A stretch of DNA of 64,000 bases from Salipiger abyssi (GCF_017311415.1 NZ_JAEKIS010000006.1:124001-188000); one strand, 5' to 3'; positions 18,600 through 27,717 are shown, numbered from the stretch's first letter. Program-made: numbers and translations. The notes: generated by a model not told the origin, from the letters alone.

Positions 18600-18896
18600 T
18601 CAGCCCCCGGGCACACCGCGCCGGTGACAACGCAGCGCCTCCAGCACCAGAATCAGACAATCGGCGTAGTCGGGATCGTCGAGCCGCCGCTCGGGCGCAA
18701 TCGCCTGTGACAGCGCCGCCGACATCAGCGTGCCGTTGCCCCACTCCGCATGTGCCCGGCCGATGCGGCGGCGATAGCGGTCCGCCGCATCGGCCCGCGC
18801 CACCAGATCCCGCGCCGCCCGCCAGCGCTGACCCCGCGGCACGCTCAACAGCGCGCAGGCGGCGCAGATCAGGTCGCCATGCAGCACCGGCCTCAT
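18600..18896 (-). CDS. Small protein trailing GTA g15
   Basis: From an ATG at 18894-18896 overlapping the g15 stop (ATGA), a 98-residue protein is encoded: MRPVLHGDLICAACALLSVPRG, then RARDLVARADAADRYRRR-type helical segments. A small gene at this position follows g15 in Rhodobacteraceae GTA clusters, but I know of no function. No membrane segment or catalytic motif is visible. Translational coupling to g15 argues that it belongs to the GTA transcript. The first 37 codons of a longer open frame upstream overlap g15 out of frame and are rejected. Confidence 0.65.
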   Translation of the reverse strand: MRPVLHGDLICAACALLSVPRGQRWRAARDLVARADAADRYRRRIGRAHAEWGNGTLMSAALSQAIAPERRLDDPDYADCLILVLEALRCHRRGVPGG

Positions 18897-21800
18897 GCCG
18901 AGAGCGTCACCCTTGCAAACGGCCCCGGCCCGTAACGCGCCGAGATCTGCGCCACCTCGATGGCATAGACGCCCGAAATCCCGTCCTGCGCCGGATCGTA
19001 GCTCCACGCGGACTGCGCCACCTGCGCGCTGCGCAGCACCGTCTCGCCCTGCGTCACCCGCAGCTGATAGGCCTCGCTCTCCTCGCCCAGCGGCACCTCG
19101 TCGAGCGCCCAGCTGTCGCCGTCGATGCGGGTGCGCCGGATCCAGCTGACATCGACACCGCTGCCGGTCGGCACCGCCCGCAGATGCGCCGGGCGGTAGG
19201 GCCGCAACCCGTTGCCGTCAAAGGCATGCACCTCGTGCACATAGCTCGGATCGTCATAGCCGCGCCGCGCCGGACCGATGCGGTAGTGCCGCTGCTGGCG
19301 CCGCAGCGCCGCGGCCAGCGCGATCTGCTGCGGCGTGCCGTCGAGCGCCACCACCCAAGAGCCCTCGGGCCAGACCTCCGGCATGAGACCGTCGGTGCCG
19401 AACTGCCCGCGCAGCCGGTGGCTCAGCATCCAGACGCCCTCGCCCGCCATCTGCGCATCGCGGAACTGAAAGATCTCCCAGGCGCCGGGCGTACCGTCGC
19501 CGATGGCCATCAGATTGCCCCCCGCGAGCAGCGCTTCGTCGCCGATGGATTGCAGCGTGCCCGAGAGCATCCGCAGCTGCAACAGCCCGCCCCGGTCGAT
19601 CCGCCCGGCGGGCGCCGCCGCCAGCGGCGTCTCGGTCACCCCGATCGCCGAACGCGCGGCGATGATCTCGTTCAGCACGTAATCCGCATCCGACCCAGAT
19701 TCGTAGACCGCCACCGATCCCGGCCACGGATCGGAGGTCAGCGCCACATGCGGCGCGTGCTCGACCTCGTCACCGCTCATCAGCGGCAGATCCATGAAGA
19801 AAGGCAGCACCTGCACCGCCGGGATGAAGGCGCGCAGGCTCGGCGCGTCGTCGGGGAAATCCGACGGCAGGTAGACATCCGGCTCGATCCGTACCGCATC
19901 CAACAGCTGATGCGTGCCGATCTCGACCCGGTCGACCCGCGCCAGCACCCGCCCCGCCTCGGCGGGCAGCGAGACCACATCCCCCGCCGCGACCGGAAGC
20001 TGCGAGGGCGGCAGCGCGAAACGCAGGCTCTCGCGCGCCACGCGCCCCTCGGCAAGCCAGCGCTCCACCGTCATCCGCGCCTCGCGCCGGGTCAGCGCCA
20101 TGGAGAGCTCCGACTCGGCCACCGCATGGGTTTCCTCGTCGGGCAGCACCGTCTCTTCGGCGGCAATGACGTGATCGCCATCCGCCTCGACAAAGCGCAG
20201 CCGCACCCGGCCCGCCATCTCCGCCTCGCTGGCGCGGCTGCGCACCAGATCGCCGTCGAGCTCTTCGGACACCGCCAGCCGCTCCGGCGCCAGCTCCACC
20301 GCATCGCGCCCGCGCCGCAGCGCAAAGACCAGCGCCCCGTCGCGCTCGATCGCATCCACCCCATGCGCCAGCATCAGCGGTTGCAGCGCGCGGCGGGCGT
20401 CGCCCACCTGGTCCACCGCATAGCCCCGCACCCAGCCATGCAACCCGCTCACATCGTAGTCGCGCAGCCCCACGCTGTCGCAGATCTCCGCCACCACCGA
20501 GGCCAGCGTGCGCGACGACACGCGCCCGTTGAGCCAGTGCCCGCTCCGGTAATTGCCGCCATCGCTCCAGAGCTCAGAGAGACCCGGAAACCACGGATAG
20601 GGCCGCGCATCCCAGGCCCAGACATAGGCGTGATCCATGTCGAGCATCGGCCCGCCATACTCCTCCGAGACCGGGTTATGCGCCGGATCGCCCCAATAGG
20701 CATGCATCGCGCGCAGATATTGCCGCTGGATAAGCTCGTCTCGCAAGCCATTGGAATAATACGGCAACCGGCTTTCAGAGCTTTTCGGATCGAGGAACTT
20801 GTTGGGCTGGTTGGTGCCCTTGTCGAGCGCAGCACAACCCAGCTCGGTAAAGCGCAGGGGCTTCGATCCCGGCTCCCAGGCGGTGGGGTCGGCCTGCCTT
20901 ACACCGCCGATGCGCTCGTAATGGGCATTGCCCCACCAGCCGCGCAGATCCTTGTAGCGGAACACCCAGGGCTCGTCATGCGCCCCGTCGGTGATGGGCT
21001 CCCGGCGCTGCGCCGCGCGCGCCTCGGCACTGGGGTAATACCAGTCATAGCCCTCACCGCCGGCAACATTGGCCATGAGGTAGTCGGGGTTATAGATCGC
21101 GCCCCAATGCGCATCCGCATGGTCGTCGCCGTCGCGCCAGTCCGACAGCGGCATGTAATTGTCGATGCCGATGAAGTCGATCTGATCGTCCGCCCAGAGC
21201 GGATCGAGATGGAAATACACATCCCCCGTCCCGTCCTGCGGATGATAGCCGAAATATTCCGACCAGTCGGCGGCATAGCCGAGCTTCACCTCCGGCCCCA
21301 GCAGCGCGCGACACTCGGCGGCCAACGCGCGCAGCGCTGCGACCGCCGGAAAGCCGCTGTCCGAGCGGATCTGCGTCAGCGCCCGCATCTCAGACCCGAT
21401 GCAGAAGGACTCGACCCCGCCCGCCGCCGCGCAGAGCGCCGCCTGATGCAGGATGAACCGGCTATAGGACCATTCCGCCGGCCCGTCATAGCTCACCGTG
21501 CCGTCGCCCACGGAGAAATCCGCCGCCGTCACGGTGCCAATGAAATCCGCCACCTCGCTGGCCGCCGCCGCCATGCCGTCGGGTGAGCCATCGCGCCCCG
21601 GCGCCGCGCTCAGGGTGATCCGCCCGCGCCAGGGCAGCGGCGGCTGATCTTCCGCGCCGCTCCACGGGTCTTCGAGCCCGTTGCCCTCCAGCTGGTCCAT
21701 CAGGATGAAGGGATAATACATCACCTCCAGCCCGCGATCCGCCATGCGCCGGATCGCCTGCACCACGGAGGCATCGCAGGGCGTGCCGCCATAGACCGGA

Positions 21801-22792
21801 CGGTCCTCGACGCGGGGCACCAGCTCCGCCGCGCCGCGTGCCAGCCCGGACACCGTCCATTTCATCTTCTTCCCGTCGAACTCGTCCTGTTCGATCTTGG
21901 GTTTGATCTCACATTGCCCACAGTGCAGATCGCTGCCGAACCAGCTCACCACCAGCGAGACCGCGCCGCAGCCCGGCATCTCGTCGGTGAGCTGATCCAG
22001 CGACGTGTTGAAATCCGGCGCTTCGGAGGGCGAGTTCACGTTCACCACCCCCGAAGATCCCTTGCCGTATTTCATATGCACCGGCTCGGTCGCCAGCGCG
22101 TATTCCCCGGTGCCGGGGATCATCGCCACGCCGCGAATGGCACGCGGCACATCCTCGGGGTCGTCCTGCACCGGGCGCGTCACCTCGAAACTGAACTGCG
22201 GCACCCGGTTGCCGAAAGGCTCCAGCATCAGATCCTCGATCACCACATAGGCGGTGCCGCGATAGGCCGGCACCAGACCTGCGCCCTCCTCCGCCTCCAT
22301 GCGCGGATCTGGCGCCTGATCGCGGCTGCCGGGATAGACCCGCATGTTCAGATCGGTGACCGGAATCTCGGCGCCATCCGCCCAGATCCGGTTCACCCCT
22401 GAAATCTCGCCCTCGCAAAGCGCCAGCGCCAGGCTCACCGAATAGCTGTAGCTCTTCACCGTCGGCCCCGAAGGCTGGCCCTTGCCGCCGCCGGTTTTCT
22501 TCTTCTTCACATGTTCGACGAATTCCGTGGCCCAGATCACATGGCCACCGACCCGCATCCGCCCATAGACCTGCGCGATGGCCACGCCCTCGCCCGCACC
22601 GCTCAGACGAAAACGCTCGATACGGCCGGTCTCGACCGTCTCGGCGCCCTTGCCCATCAGCCGCTGATCCAGCGCCCGGCCGAAACTCGCGCCGATAAAG
22701 CGGCCCACCGCCGTCATCGACAGCCCCAGAACCGAACCGCCGATTGCGCTGCCTGCCGCCGCGCCGACGGCTGAGAAAAGGATCGTCGCCAT
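18893..22792 (-). CDS. GTA g15: tail-tip/host-specificity megaprotein with TIM-barrel domain
   Basis: A 1299-residue homologue of the R. capsulatus GTA tail-fibre-bearing 'megatron' (rcc01698). The N-terminus MATILFSAVGAAAGSAIGGSVLGL is the typical hydrophobic/glycine-rich start. The GTA TIM-barrel-like (glycoside-hydrolase-like) region spans roughly residues 430-720 (SFCIGSEMRALTQIR..., DFIGIDNYMPLSDW..., RFTELGCAALDKGTN). A phage-tail hub-like and C-terminal fibre region follow. It probably mediates contact with and wall passage into recipient cells. The start overlaps the g14 stop by one base. The frame is open throughout, with no defect. Confidence 0.95.
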   Translation of the reverse strand: MATILFSAVGAAAGSAIGGSVLGLSMTAVGRFIGASFGRALDQRLMGKGAETVETGRIERFRLSGAGEGVAIAQVYGRMRVGGHVIWATEFVEHVKKKKTGGGKGQPSGPTVKSYSYSVSLALALCEGEISGVNRIWADGAEIPVTDLNMRVYPGSRDQAPDPRMEAEEGAGLVPAYRGTAYVVIEDLMLEPFGNRVPQFSFEVTRPVQDDPEDVPRAIRGVAMIPGTGEYALATEPVHMKYGKGSSGVVNVNSPSEAPDFNTSLDQLTDEMPGCGAVSLVVSWFGSDLHCGQCEIKPKIEQDEFDGKKMKWTVSGLARGAAELVPRVEDRPVYGGTPCDASVVQAIRRMADRGLEVMYYPFILMDQLEGNGLEDPWSGAEDQPPLPWRGRITLSAAPGRDGSPDGMAAAASEVADFIGTVTAADFSVGDGTVSYDGPAEWSYSRFILHQAALCAAAGGVESFCIGSEMRALTQIRSDSGFPAVAALRALAAECRALLGPEVKLGYAADWSEYFGYHPQDGTGDVYFHLDPLWADDQIDFIGIDNYMPLSDWRDGDDHADAHWGAIYNPDYLMANVAGGEGYDWYYPSAEARAAQRREPITDGAHDEPWVFRYKDLRGWWGNAHYERIGGVRQADPTAWEPGSKPLRFTELGCAALDKGTNQPNKFLDPKSSESRLPYYSNGLRDELIQRQYLRAMHAYWGDPAHNPVSEEYGGPMLDMDHAYVWAWDARPYPWFPGLSELWSDGGNYRSGHWLNGRVSSRTLASVVAEICDSVGLRDYDVSGLHGWVRGYAVDQVGDARRALQPLMLAHGVDAIERDGALVFALRRGRDAVELAPERLAVSEELDGDLVRSRASEAEMAGRVRLRFVEADGDHVIAAEETVLPDEETHAVAESELSMALTRREARMTVERWLAEGRVARESLRFALPPSQLPVAAGDVVSLPAEAGRVLARVDRVEIGTHQLLDAVRIEPDVYLPSDFPDDAPSLRAFIPAVQVLPFFMDLPLMSGDEVEHAPHVALTSDPWPGSVAVYESGSDADYVLNEIIAARSAIGVTETPLAAAPAGRIDRGGLLQLRMLSGTLQSIGDEALLAGGNLMAIGDGTPGAWEIFQFRDAQMAGEGVWMLSHRLRGQFGTDGLMPEVWPEGSWVVALDGTPQQIALAAALRRQQRHYRIGPARRGYDDPSYVHEVHAFDGNGLRPYRPAHLRAVPTGSGVDVSWIRRTRIDGDSWALDEVPLGEESEAYQLRVTQGETVLRSAQVAQSAWSYDPAQDGISGVYAIEVAQISARYGPGPFARVTLSA

Positions 22793-23232
22793 TATGTCAC
22801 CTCTGTTGGAAGGGCAAAGCGCGCCGCGATGCGCCGCCGCCAGGGCTGGCTCAGCGGACTCTCGATCACCCCGTGCCCGTTATAGGCATGCACAAAGCTC
22901 GCCGCCGCGCCGATGCCCGCCTGAAGCCCCAGATGTTTCGCCACCGCGCCCTCGCGCATGCGGAAGAGCAGCACATCGCCCGGCGCCTCGTCCTCGCGCG
23001 GCTTGCGTGTCATGTAGCGCAGCCCGATGCGCAGCAGCGCCTCGTCGCCCTGCGGCTCGGACCAGTCCATCGTGTAGGGCGGCGCCTGCTCGGGCTCCGG
23101 CCCGATCAGCTCGCGCCAGACCCCGCGCAACAGCCCCAGACAGTCGCAGCCCGCGCCCCGGACCGAGGCCTGATGCACATAGGGCGTGCCGATCCAGCCG
23201 CGCGCGGCAACGACGATGCGCGCCCCGCTCAT
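22792..23232 (-). CDS. GTA g14: NlpC/P60-family cell-wall peptidase
   Basis: A 146-residue NlpC/P60 enzyme. GCDCLGLLRGVW provides the catalytic Cys31 (in the D-C-x-G-L motif), AKHLGLQAG the His100, and SFVHAYNG a third polar residue H115. Length and order match rcc01697, a tail-associated peptidase that locally opens peptidoglycan during DNA delivery. The start overlaps the g13 stop (ATGA) and its stop overlaps the g15 start, so the three are translationally chained. Active-site residues are intact. Confidence 0.92.
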   Translation of the reverse strand: MSGARIVVAARGWIGTPYVHQASVRGAGCDCLGLLRGVWRELIGPEPEQAPPYTMDWSEPQGDEALLRIGLRYMTRKPREDEAPGDVLLFRMREGAVAKHLGLQAGIGAAASFVHAYNGHGVIESPLSQPWRRRIAARFALPTEVT

Positions 23233-24110
23233 CGCCGACTCCCGCCGCTCTGCGACTTCGCCTGCGAAGGGTGCACCATGATCCAGTCCTCTTCGGGAAT
23301 GTCCGGAAAGCCCTGAAAGTTCAGGATATTGTTGAATTTCAAACGGCAGGTCTCGAACCGCTTGTCGCAGCCCGCGAAGAGCCGGAGTATATCGCCCGCC
23401 GCCACCGGCGCGCCCAGCGGCTCCCAGAGTTCGATCAGCCGCTCACCGTTCCAGAAGCGGTCGCGCTTGATGCTGCCGCTCAGCCCCTCGGCGGCGCCGC
23501 TCAGCACCTCGAAGCGCCCGCGCTGGAACCAGCCCGCCTCAAACCCGGTGAGATCGCCAAAGCGGAAGGAGCGGTTCTCCTCGACGCCAAGCGCCGGCCC
23601 CTCGTGAAAATACCCAGGCTCGCTCAGATCGGCGCCGCAGGCGGCATCGCCCAGAACCGCGCTACAGGGCGCCTGAAACACCCGCCCCACCGGGCGGTTC
23701 AGCATCTCGGTCAGCCCGCGCAGCTCGGCGTGAAACGCGCCATTCGCGCGCCGGATCTCGCCGATGCTGCCCCGGAACATCATCCGCCGCTGGTCGGTAT
23801 CGCGCCAGTTCACCAGCCACGAGACAACTTCGGCCCCGTCAAAGCGCCCGGCCTCGATATCGGCCTCCGACAGCGCATCGTCGCGTAGTGCGCCCATGGC
23901 CTCGGTATTGTCCACCGAGAGCCCGGTCGCCTGTTGCAAAGCCATCGCCGTCAACCCGGTATCGGCGCGAAACAAGAGCCCGTCAAAGCTCAGATCGCGG
24001 TCGTGATCGGTGAATCCATAGCGCGTGCCGTCGCGCCGCGTCACCGCCCAGCAGCGCGCCACCGTGGTCAGCCCGGTTGCGAGATGCGCGTGAAGCTCCT
24101 CCACCCCCAT
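23229..24110 (-). CDS. GTA g13: tail hub protein (DUF2163/BR0599 family)
   Basis: A 293-residue protein beginning MGVEELHAHLATGLTTVARCW at the ATG 24108-24110, which overlaps the g12 stop by one base. The DUF2163 N-terminal domain includes FTDHDRDLSFDGLLF and SVDNTEAMG, and the BR0599 C-terminal motif includes CDKRFETCRLKFNNILNFQGFP-like Cys-containing sequence. It corresponds to rcc01696, a hub of the GTA baseplate. It lies in the canonical order g12-g13-g14. A longer frame upstream is an overlap artefact. Intact. Confidence 0.93.
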   Translation of the reverse strand: MGVEELHAHLATGLTTVARCWAVTRRDGTRYGFTDHDRDLSFDGLLFRADTGLTAMALQQATGLSVDNTEAMGALRDDALSEADIEAGRFDGAEVVSWLVNWRDTDQRRMMFRGSIGEIRRANGAFHAELRGLTEMLNRPVGRVFQAPCSAVLGDAACGADLSEPGYFHEGPALGVEENRSFRFGDLTGFEAGWFQRGRFEVLSGAAEGLSGSIKRDRFWNGERLIELWEPLGAPVAAGDILRLFAGCDKRFETCRLKFNNILNFQGFPDIPEEDWIMVHPSQAKSQSGGSRR

Positions 24111-24742
24111 CAGACCCGCACCTCCACCACCGGCACGTCGGGCGCCTGGCCCGCCTTGAAGCTCGCGACGCTGACATTGATCCGGTCGGTGTCGAACCGC
24201 ACCGGCACGTCGAATTCGAACCCCGCCGAGACCTCGACCCCGGCCAGCGGCGGCTCTTCGAATGTTATCACCCCGGTGGTCAGGTCGATCTCGAAATGCA
24301 CGCTCTCGCGCATCTCCACATCCTGCACCGCCGCCAGCACCGTCCCCGCCACCGGCTTCGTGATCGGGCGGGCATAGGCGGCGCCGCCCGAGCGGTAATT
24401 CTTCACCAGCTGAAAGGCCCGGGTTTCGCCGTCGCCCTCGGCGATCACCTGATCGGTGGGCGTTACCCTGCCGCTGGGTTTGCACGACCGGTAATCCGCC
24501 CAGTCCTTCCAGCGGAATCCGTAAAGCTGCCCGTGCCGCGCCTCGAAAAACGCCAGCAGCGCCTCGATATCGTCGAGCCCGCGCAACCCCAGCCCGGCAT
24601 CGTAGCGCCGCCGCGAATGCGCCCAGGGGCTGTTGCGCTCCTCGAACCCGCTGGTCAGCTCGACCACATCCGTGCGCCGCTCCGGCCCGCCCAGCGCGCC
24701 AAAGCTCAGATCCGCCGGAAATCTCACCTCGTGAAAACTCAT
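24110..24742 (-). CDS. GTA g12: distal tail protein (DUF2460/TIGR02217)
   Basis: A 210-residue protein (MSFHEVRFPADLSFGALGGPERRT...) with the typical DUF2460 features: RYDAGLGLRGLDDIEALLAFFEARHGQLYGFRWKDW, then a C-terminal VTFEEPPLAGVEVSAGFEFDVPVRFDTD-like beta region. It matches rcc01695, the distal tail ring connecting tube and hub. The ATG at 24740-24742 was chosen over an upstream GTG because the domain starts there. A 10-base gap separates it from g11. Intact. Confidence 0.93.
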   Translation of the reverse strand: MSFHEVRFPADLSFGALGGPERRTDVVELTSGFEERNSPWAHSRRRYDAGLGLRGLDDIEALLAFFEARHGQLYGFRWKDWADYRSCKPSGRVTPTDQVIAEGDGETRAFQLVKNYRSGGAAYARPITKPVAGTVLAAVQDVEMRESVHFEIDLTTGVITFEEPPLAGVEVSAGFEFDVPVRFDTDRINVSVASFKAGQAPDVPVVEVRV

Positions 24743-24752
24743 CGCCCGTTCC

Positions 24753-25418
24753 TCACCTGTTGCGTGCGCCCTGGCCGAGCGCACGGCTCATCTGCGCCGC
24801 GATCTGCGACTGGCTGCGCCGGAAGCTCTGCGCGTCCGGCGTGGTGATGTTCATCACCACCGTGACCGGCTGCGCGCCGCCGCCCTGCGCCCGCACCCCG
24901 AGCTTGCCGTCCGGCCCGCGGGTCAGCGGCATGATCGCCTCGGGCCCCGCCTCGCCCATCAGCCCGGTGCCGCCGCGCATCGGAAAGCTCACCGGCCCGT
25001 TCACCACGCCGCCGCTGGCAAAGGGCATCACCCGCCCCTGGCTGAAGGAGCCGCCCTTTTCGAACCAGGAAAACCCGCTGAAGAGCCCGGCGAGATTGCC
25101 CGCCAGCATCCCGCCCACATGCTGGGTCACCGGCTTCACCGCGGCCTTGTAGGCGGTGTCGATCATTGAGCGCGCCACCTGCTCCAGCGCCTCGCTCAGC
25201 TTGGCACCATCCAGCACCACCGCGTCGATGGCGCGTCCCAGCCCCTTGCTCAGCGCACCCTCCAGCTTGGCCACATTGCGCCCCGTCGCGGAAAAGGTCT
25301 GGTGGATGCGCTTCATCTCGGCATCGAACCCCGCCGCCATGGCGCTGGCGGAGCCAAGCCGCTCTTCCAGCCCGGCAATCTCTGTTTCCAGATCGTCCAG
25401 CGTGTCCAAATCGGTCAT
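24753..25418 (-). CDS. GTA g11: short tail tape-measure protein
   Basis: A 221-residue tape measure, very short compared with siphophages, as expected for the ~50-nm GTA tail. The N-terminal helical part (LDTLDDLETEIAGLEERLGSASAMAAGF) is coiled-coil-like. A Gly-rich membrane-active region follows (GGMLAGNLAGLFSGFSWF), and the C-terminus has VVMNITTPDAQSFRRSQSQIAAQMSRAL, the conserved end of this family. The start overlaps the g10.1 stop (ATGA). It corresponds to rcc01694. Intact. Confidence 0.9.
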   Translation of the reverse strand: MTDLDTLDDLETEIAGLEERLGSASAMAAGFDAEMKRIHQTFSATGRNVAKLEGALSKGLGRAIDAVVLDGAKLSEALEQVARSMIDTAYKAAVKPVTQHVGGMLAGNLAGLFSGFSWFEKGGSFSQGRVMPFASGGVVNGPVSFPMRGGTGLMGEAGPEAIMPLTRGPDGKLGVRAQGGGAQPVTVVMNITTPDAQSFRRSQSQIAAQMSRALGQGARNR

Positions 25419-25618
25419 CGGGCATCTCCTTTCATCTCGTCGGGGAAGGCCGCGATCAGCTCATCGAGCCGCGCCCGTCCCATCGGTGTGCCGCCGCTCT
25501 CTTCCCCCAGCATCAGCCGCAGCTCGGCGGGGGTGAGGGTCCAGAACTGCTCGGGCGTCAGACCCAGCCCGCGCAGACCCGCGCGCAGCAACGACTGCCA
25601 GGCAAACCCGTCGCTCAT
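25415..25618 (-). CDS. GTA g10.1: tail assembly chaperone (rcc01693-like)
   Basis: A 67-residue protein starting MSDGFAWQSLLRAGLRGLGLTPEQFWTLTPAEL at the ATG 25616-25618. The signature LTPEQFWxLTPAEL...ML is typical of the small phage tail-assembly chaperone family (TIGR02216) that follows g10 in GTA clusters. It overlaps g10 upstream and g11 downstream by ATGA, consistent with the chaperone pair g10/g10.1 made just before the tape measure. A longer in-frame extension overlapping g10 and g9 is rejected. Confidence 0.85.
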   Translation of the reverse strand: MSDGFAWQSLLRAGLRGLGLTPEQFWTLTPAELRLMLGEESGGTPMGRARLDELIAAFPDEMKGDAR

Positions 25619-25938
25619 CCGCTTTCCTCCGGCAGCATGAAGGCCCGCGCCAGCAGCTCCGCCGCCGCCTTCGCCGCCACCATCGGCCCGCCGGCGATCT
25701 CGGCGCGCAGTAGATCCGCCGCGCTCCCCTCCCAGCCGCCGCCGCGCAGCCCGGCGACGATCAGCGCCAGCACATCGCGCGTGCTGCACCGGCCCTCCTC
25801 GAAGCGCTGCACCAGCGCCACCAGAGACCCCTCCTCGAGCCCCGCCTCCAGCTCGGCCAGCGCCCCCAGCGTCAGCCGCATGGCGCGCTCCTCGCCGTCG
25901 AGGGTCAGCGCCACCTCTCCCCGCCACGGATTGGCCAT
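25615..25938 (-). CDS. GTA g10: GTA-family tail assembly chaperone
   Basis: A 107-residue protein (MANPWRGEVALTLDGEERAMRLTLGALAELEAGLEE...) matching the gene transfer agent family domain (rcc01692; a phage tail-assembly chaperone group). The pattern 'beta hairpin with RLTLGALAELE, then helices' is visible, with DVLALIVAGLRGGG in the centre. It overlaps g9 by one base (start A of ATG and stop) and g10.1 by four, consistent with tight coupling in the tail module. Intact. Confidence 0.88.
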   Translation of the reverse strand: MANPWRGEVALTLDGEERAMRLTLGALAELEAGLEEGSLVALVQRFEEGRCSTRDVLALIVAGLRGGGWEGSAADLLRAEIAGGPMVAAKAAAELLARAFMLPEESG

Positions 25939-26360
25939 TACGCCACCGGCACCGGCACGAATTGCAGCGCCCCCGCCGAAGCGAGCGAAACCTCATAGGT
26001 CGCCTCGCCATTATGCGAGCCGGCATATTCGATCGAGGTCAGCTGAAACGCCCCTTCCACCGTGCCGAAATCCGGGATGATCACCTGGAAATCCGGCGTC
26101 TCGCCGTCGAAAAAGATCTGCCGGGCGCGCTCGTCCGTGCCGGCGTCGCGGAACACGCCCGAGCCCGAGATATTGGCCGATTTCACCCCGGCCCCCGCCA
26201 GCAGCTCGCGCCAGCCACCCTGGCTTTCCAGCGTTGTCACATCGACGCTTTCCGCATTGAAGCTCACCCGCGTGGCGCGCAGCCCCGCCATGGTCTCGAA
26301 CTGGCCGTCGCCGGTCAGATCCACCTTGATCAAAAGATCCTTGCCGTTCTGGGCACCCAT
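25938..26360 (-). CDS. GTA g9: major tail (tube) protein
   Basis: A 140-residue major tail protein of the TP901-1/TIGR02126 family: MGAQNGKDLLIKVDLTGDGQFETMAGLRATRVSFNAESVDVTTLESQGGW..., with the AGVKSANISGSGVF and FQVIIPDFGTVEGAFQLTSIEYAG segments typical of tube subunits. It corresponds to rcc01691 and polymerises into the tail tube. It lies between the tail terminator (g8, 24-base gap) and the chaperones. Intact and of normal length. Confidence 0.92.
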   Translation of the reverse strand: MGAQNGKDLLIKVDLTGDGQFETMAGLRATRVSFNAESVDVTTLESQGGWRELLAGAGVKSANISGSGVFRDAGTDERARQIFFDGETPDFQVIIPDFGTVEGAFQLTSIEYAGSHNGEATYEVSLASAGALQFVPVPVA

Positions 26361-26384
26361 CGTCTTACTCCTTGAATAGAGGGA

Positions 26385-26792
26385 TCAATCGTCTTCGACA
26401 CGCGCGCGGAAGGTCATGTCGATCCGCCGCAGTCCGCCGCTTTCACGCTTTGCCCGCGCCTTCAGAAACCGCAGACTCACCAGCCGCCCCCGGTCGAGCG
26501 CCAGCCCCGCGTCGTTCAGCGCGTCGCAGGCCGCCGCCGCCACCGTCTTGGCCATCTGGAACCCCGCCGCGTCGGTCACCACCGCCACGGTGAGATCGTG
26601 CCAGGCCCCCGCGCCGCTTTGGTCCGAGGCGTCCTTGGCCGTCTCCGAGCCCAGCAGCACATACAACCCCGGCAGCGTGCCCGCCGGCAGCGCGTCGTAG
26701 ATGTCGCTGCCGACCAGCGCGCTCAACGCCTCGTCGCCCGAAAGCTGCTGATACACGGCGCCCTGCAACGCCGCCGACATCGCATAGCTCAT
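26385..26792 (-). CDS. GTA g8: tail terminator (DUF3168)
   Basis: A 135-residue DUF3168 protein starting MSYAMSAALQGAVYQQLSGDEAL. The core LVGSDIYDALPAGTLPGLYVLLGSETAKD...HDLTVAVVTDAAGFQMAKTVAAAACDAL is characteristic of the family, as is the final RRIDMTFRARVED. It corresponds to rcc01690, which caps the tail tube and joins it to the head connector. The start overlaps the g7 stop (ATGA). A longer open frame upstream belongs to g7/g6 overlap and is rejected. Intact. Confidence 0.9.
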   Translation of the reverse strand: MSYAMSAALQGAVYQQLSGDEALSALVGSDIYDALPAGTLPGLYVLLGSETAKDASDQSGAGAWHDLTVAVVTDAAGFQMAKTVAAAACDALNDAGLALDRGRLVSLRFLKARAKRESGGLRRIDMTFRARVEDD

Positions 26793-27127
26793 GCCGCCAC
26801 CTCCTCGCGGGTCTCGCAGATCAGATACATCCCGCCCGGCTCGTGCTCGGTCACCGTAAGAATGCGAAAGAGCCGCCCTCCCTGACGCAAGCGCTGCCCG
26901 GGCACCGGTCGGTTCGAGTGGCCCTGCGGCGCGGCGCGCACGGTGATGCGGAACCCGCCCACCGCCAGTGCGCCCGCCTCGCCATTGGCCTCGCGCCCCG
27001 TGCGCGGCCGAATCTCCGCCCAGAGCGTGCCCAGCACGCTCCAGCTCTCGGTCAGCCCGCCGGCGCCATCCGGCATACGCACCGGCGCTTCCAGCACCAG
27101 TTGGCGGTTCAGATGCGGCCCGCTCAT
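26789..27127 (-). CDS. GTA g7: head-tail connector (stopper)
   Basis: A 112-residue head-tail adaptor-type protein: MSGPHLNRQLVLEAPVRMPDGAGGLTESWSVLGTLWAEI, where the pattern 'RxPDGxGGxxxxWxxxGxxWAxI' is the classic SPP1 gp16-like stopper signature, ending RLFRILTVTEHEPGGMYLIC. It corresponds to rcc01689. It overlaps g6 and g8 by ATGA on both sides, within the neck-protein block. Intact. Confidence 0.9.
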   Translation of the reverse strand: MSGPHLNRQLVLEAPVRMPDGAGGLTESWSVLGTLWAEIRPRTGREANGEAGALAVGGFRITVRAAPQGHSNRPVPGQRLRQGGRLFRILTVTEHEPGGMYLICETREEVAA

Positions 27128-27717
27128 GCTCTGAACCCCATGCGCATGGGCCGGTAGCGGGCAATGAGCGAGGTCACCCCGAAGGGCATGCAGCCCTGTC
27201 CCAGCGCGGTCTCGTCGCGATATTCGTAGTAATGCGCCGCCAGCAGCAGCACCGCCTGCGCCAGATCGGCGGGCAGATCGTCGAACGCCGCGCCGTAACC
27301 GGCGGTAAACCGGATCTCCGCCGCGCCGCCCTCGGGGATCGCCGGCAGCGCGGTGCCCTGCGGGCGCAGCCTCGGCGCCTGCCCGTCCACCTCCAGCCGG
27401 TAGCGCGCCGGGTCGATGACCTCTGCCGCTCCGAACCGATCCACGACGGAAAGCTGGCTCACCGCGCTCACCGGCGCCATCGGAAACACCGCAGCTTCCG
27501 GGTCGCGCCAGCCGTTCAGCGTCCAGACAAAGCCCCGCGCAATCAGCGCCTTGCCGGTCCGCGCCTCGATGGCCGCCAGCGCCGCCCGCAGGAACGAGCC
27601 CAGCACCGCGTCCTGCACGTCGTCCTCGGCAAAGCCGCTGCCCAGACGCAGGTGGCGCTTCAGCGCGTCCACCGGAAGGGCCGCGTCGGGCACCTGTGTT
27701 TCTTCGATCAACATCAT
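27124..27717 (-). CDS. GTA g6: head-tail adaptor
   Basis: A 197-residue connector protein. The chosen start is ATG at 27717 (MMLIEETQVPDAALPVDALKRHLRLG), preceded by GGAG at good spacing; a TTG 15 bases upstream is possible but less likely. The pattern 'PVDALKRHLRL...FLRAALAAIEARTGKALI' is the phage gp6-like adaptor helix region, with later LPADLAQAVLLLAAHYYEYRD. It corresponds to rcc01688, the ring that docks to the portal. A 161-base gap separates it from g5. Intact. Confidence 0.9.
   Translation of the reverse strand: MMLIEETQVPDAALPVDALKRHLRLGSGFAEDDVQDAVLGSFLRAALAAIEARTGKALIARGFVWTLNGWRDPEAAVFPMAPVSAVSQLSVVDRFGAAEVIDPARYRLEVDGQAPRLRPQGTALPAIPEGGAAEIRFTAGYGAAFDDLPADLAQAVLLLAAHYYEYRDETALGQGCMPFGVTSLIARYRPMRMGFRA

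Noticed and set aside
18479-21586. Very long open frame on the plus strand opposite g15 (about 1035 codons)
   Set aside because: It is the antisense shadow of a GC-rich gene: composition is Arg/Pro/His-rich without domains, and g15 on the minus strand is clearly recognisable.
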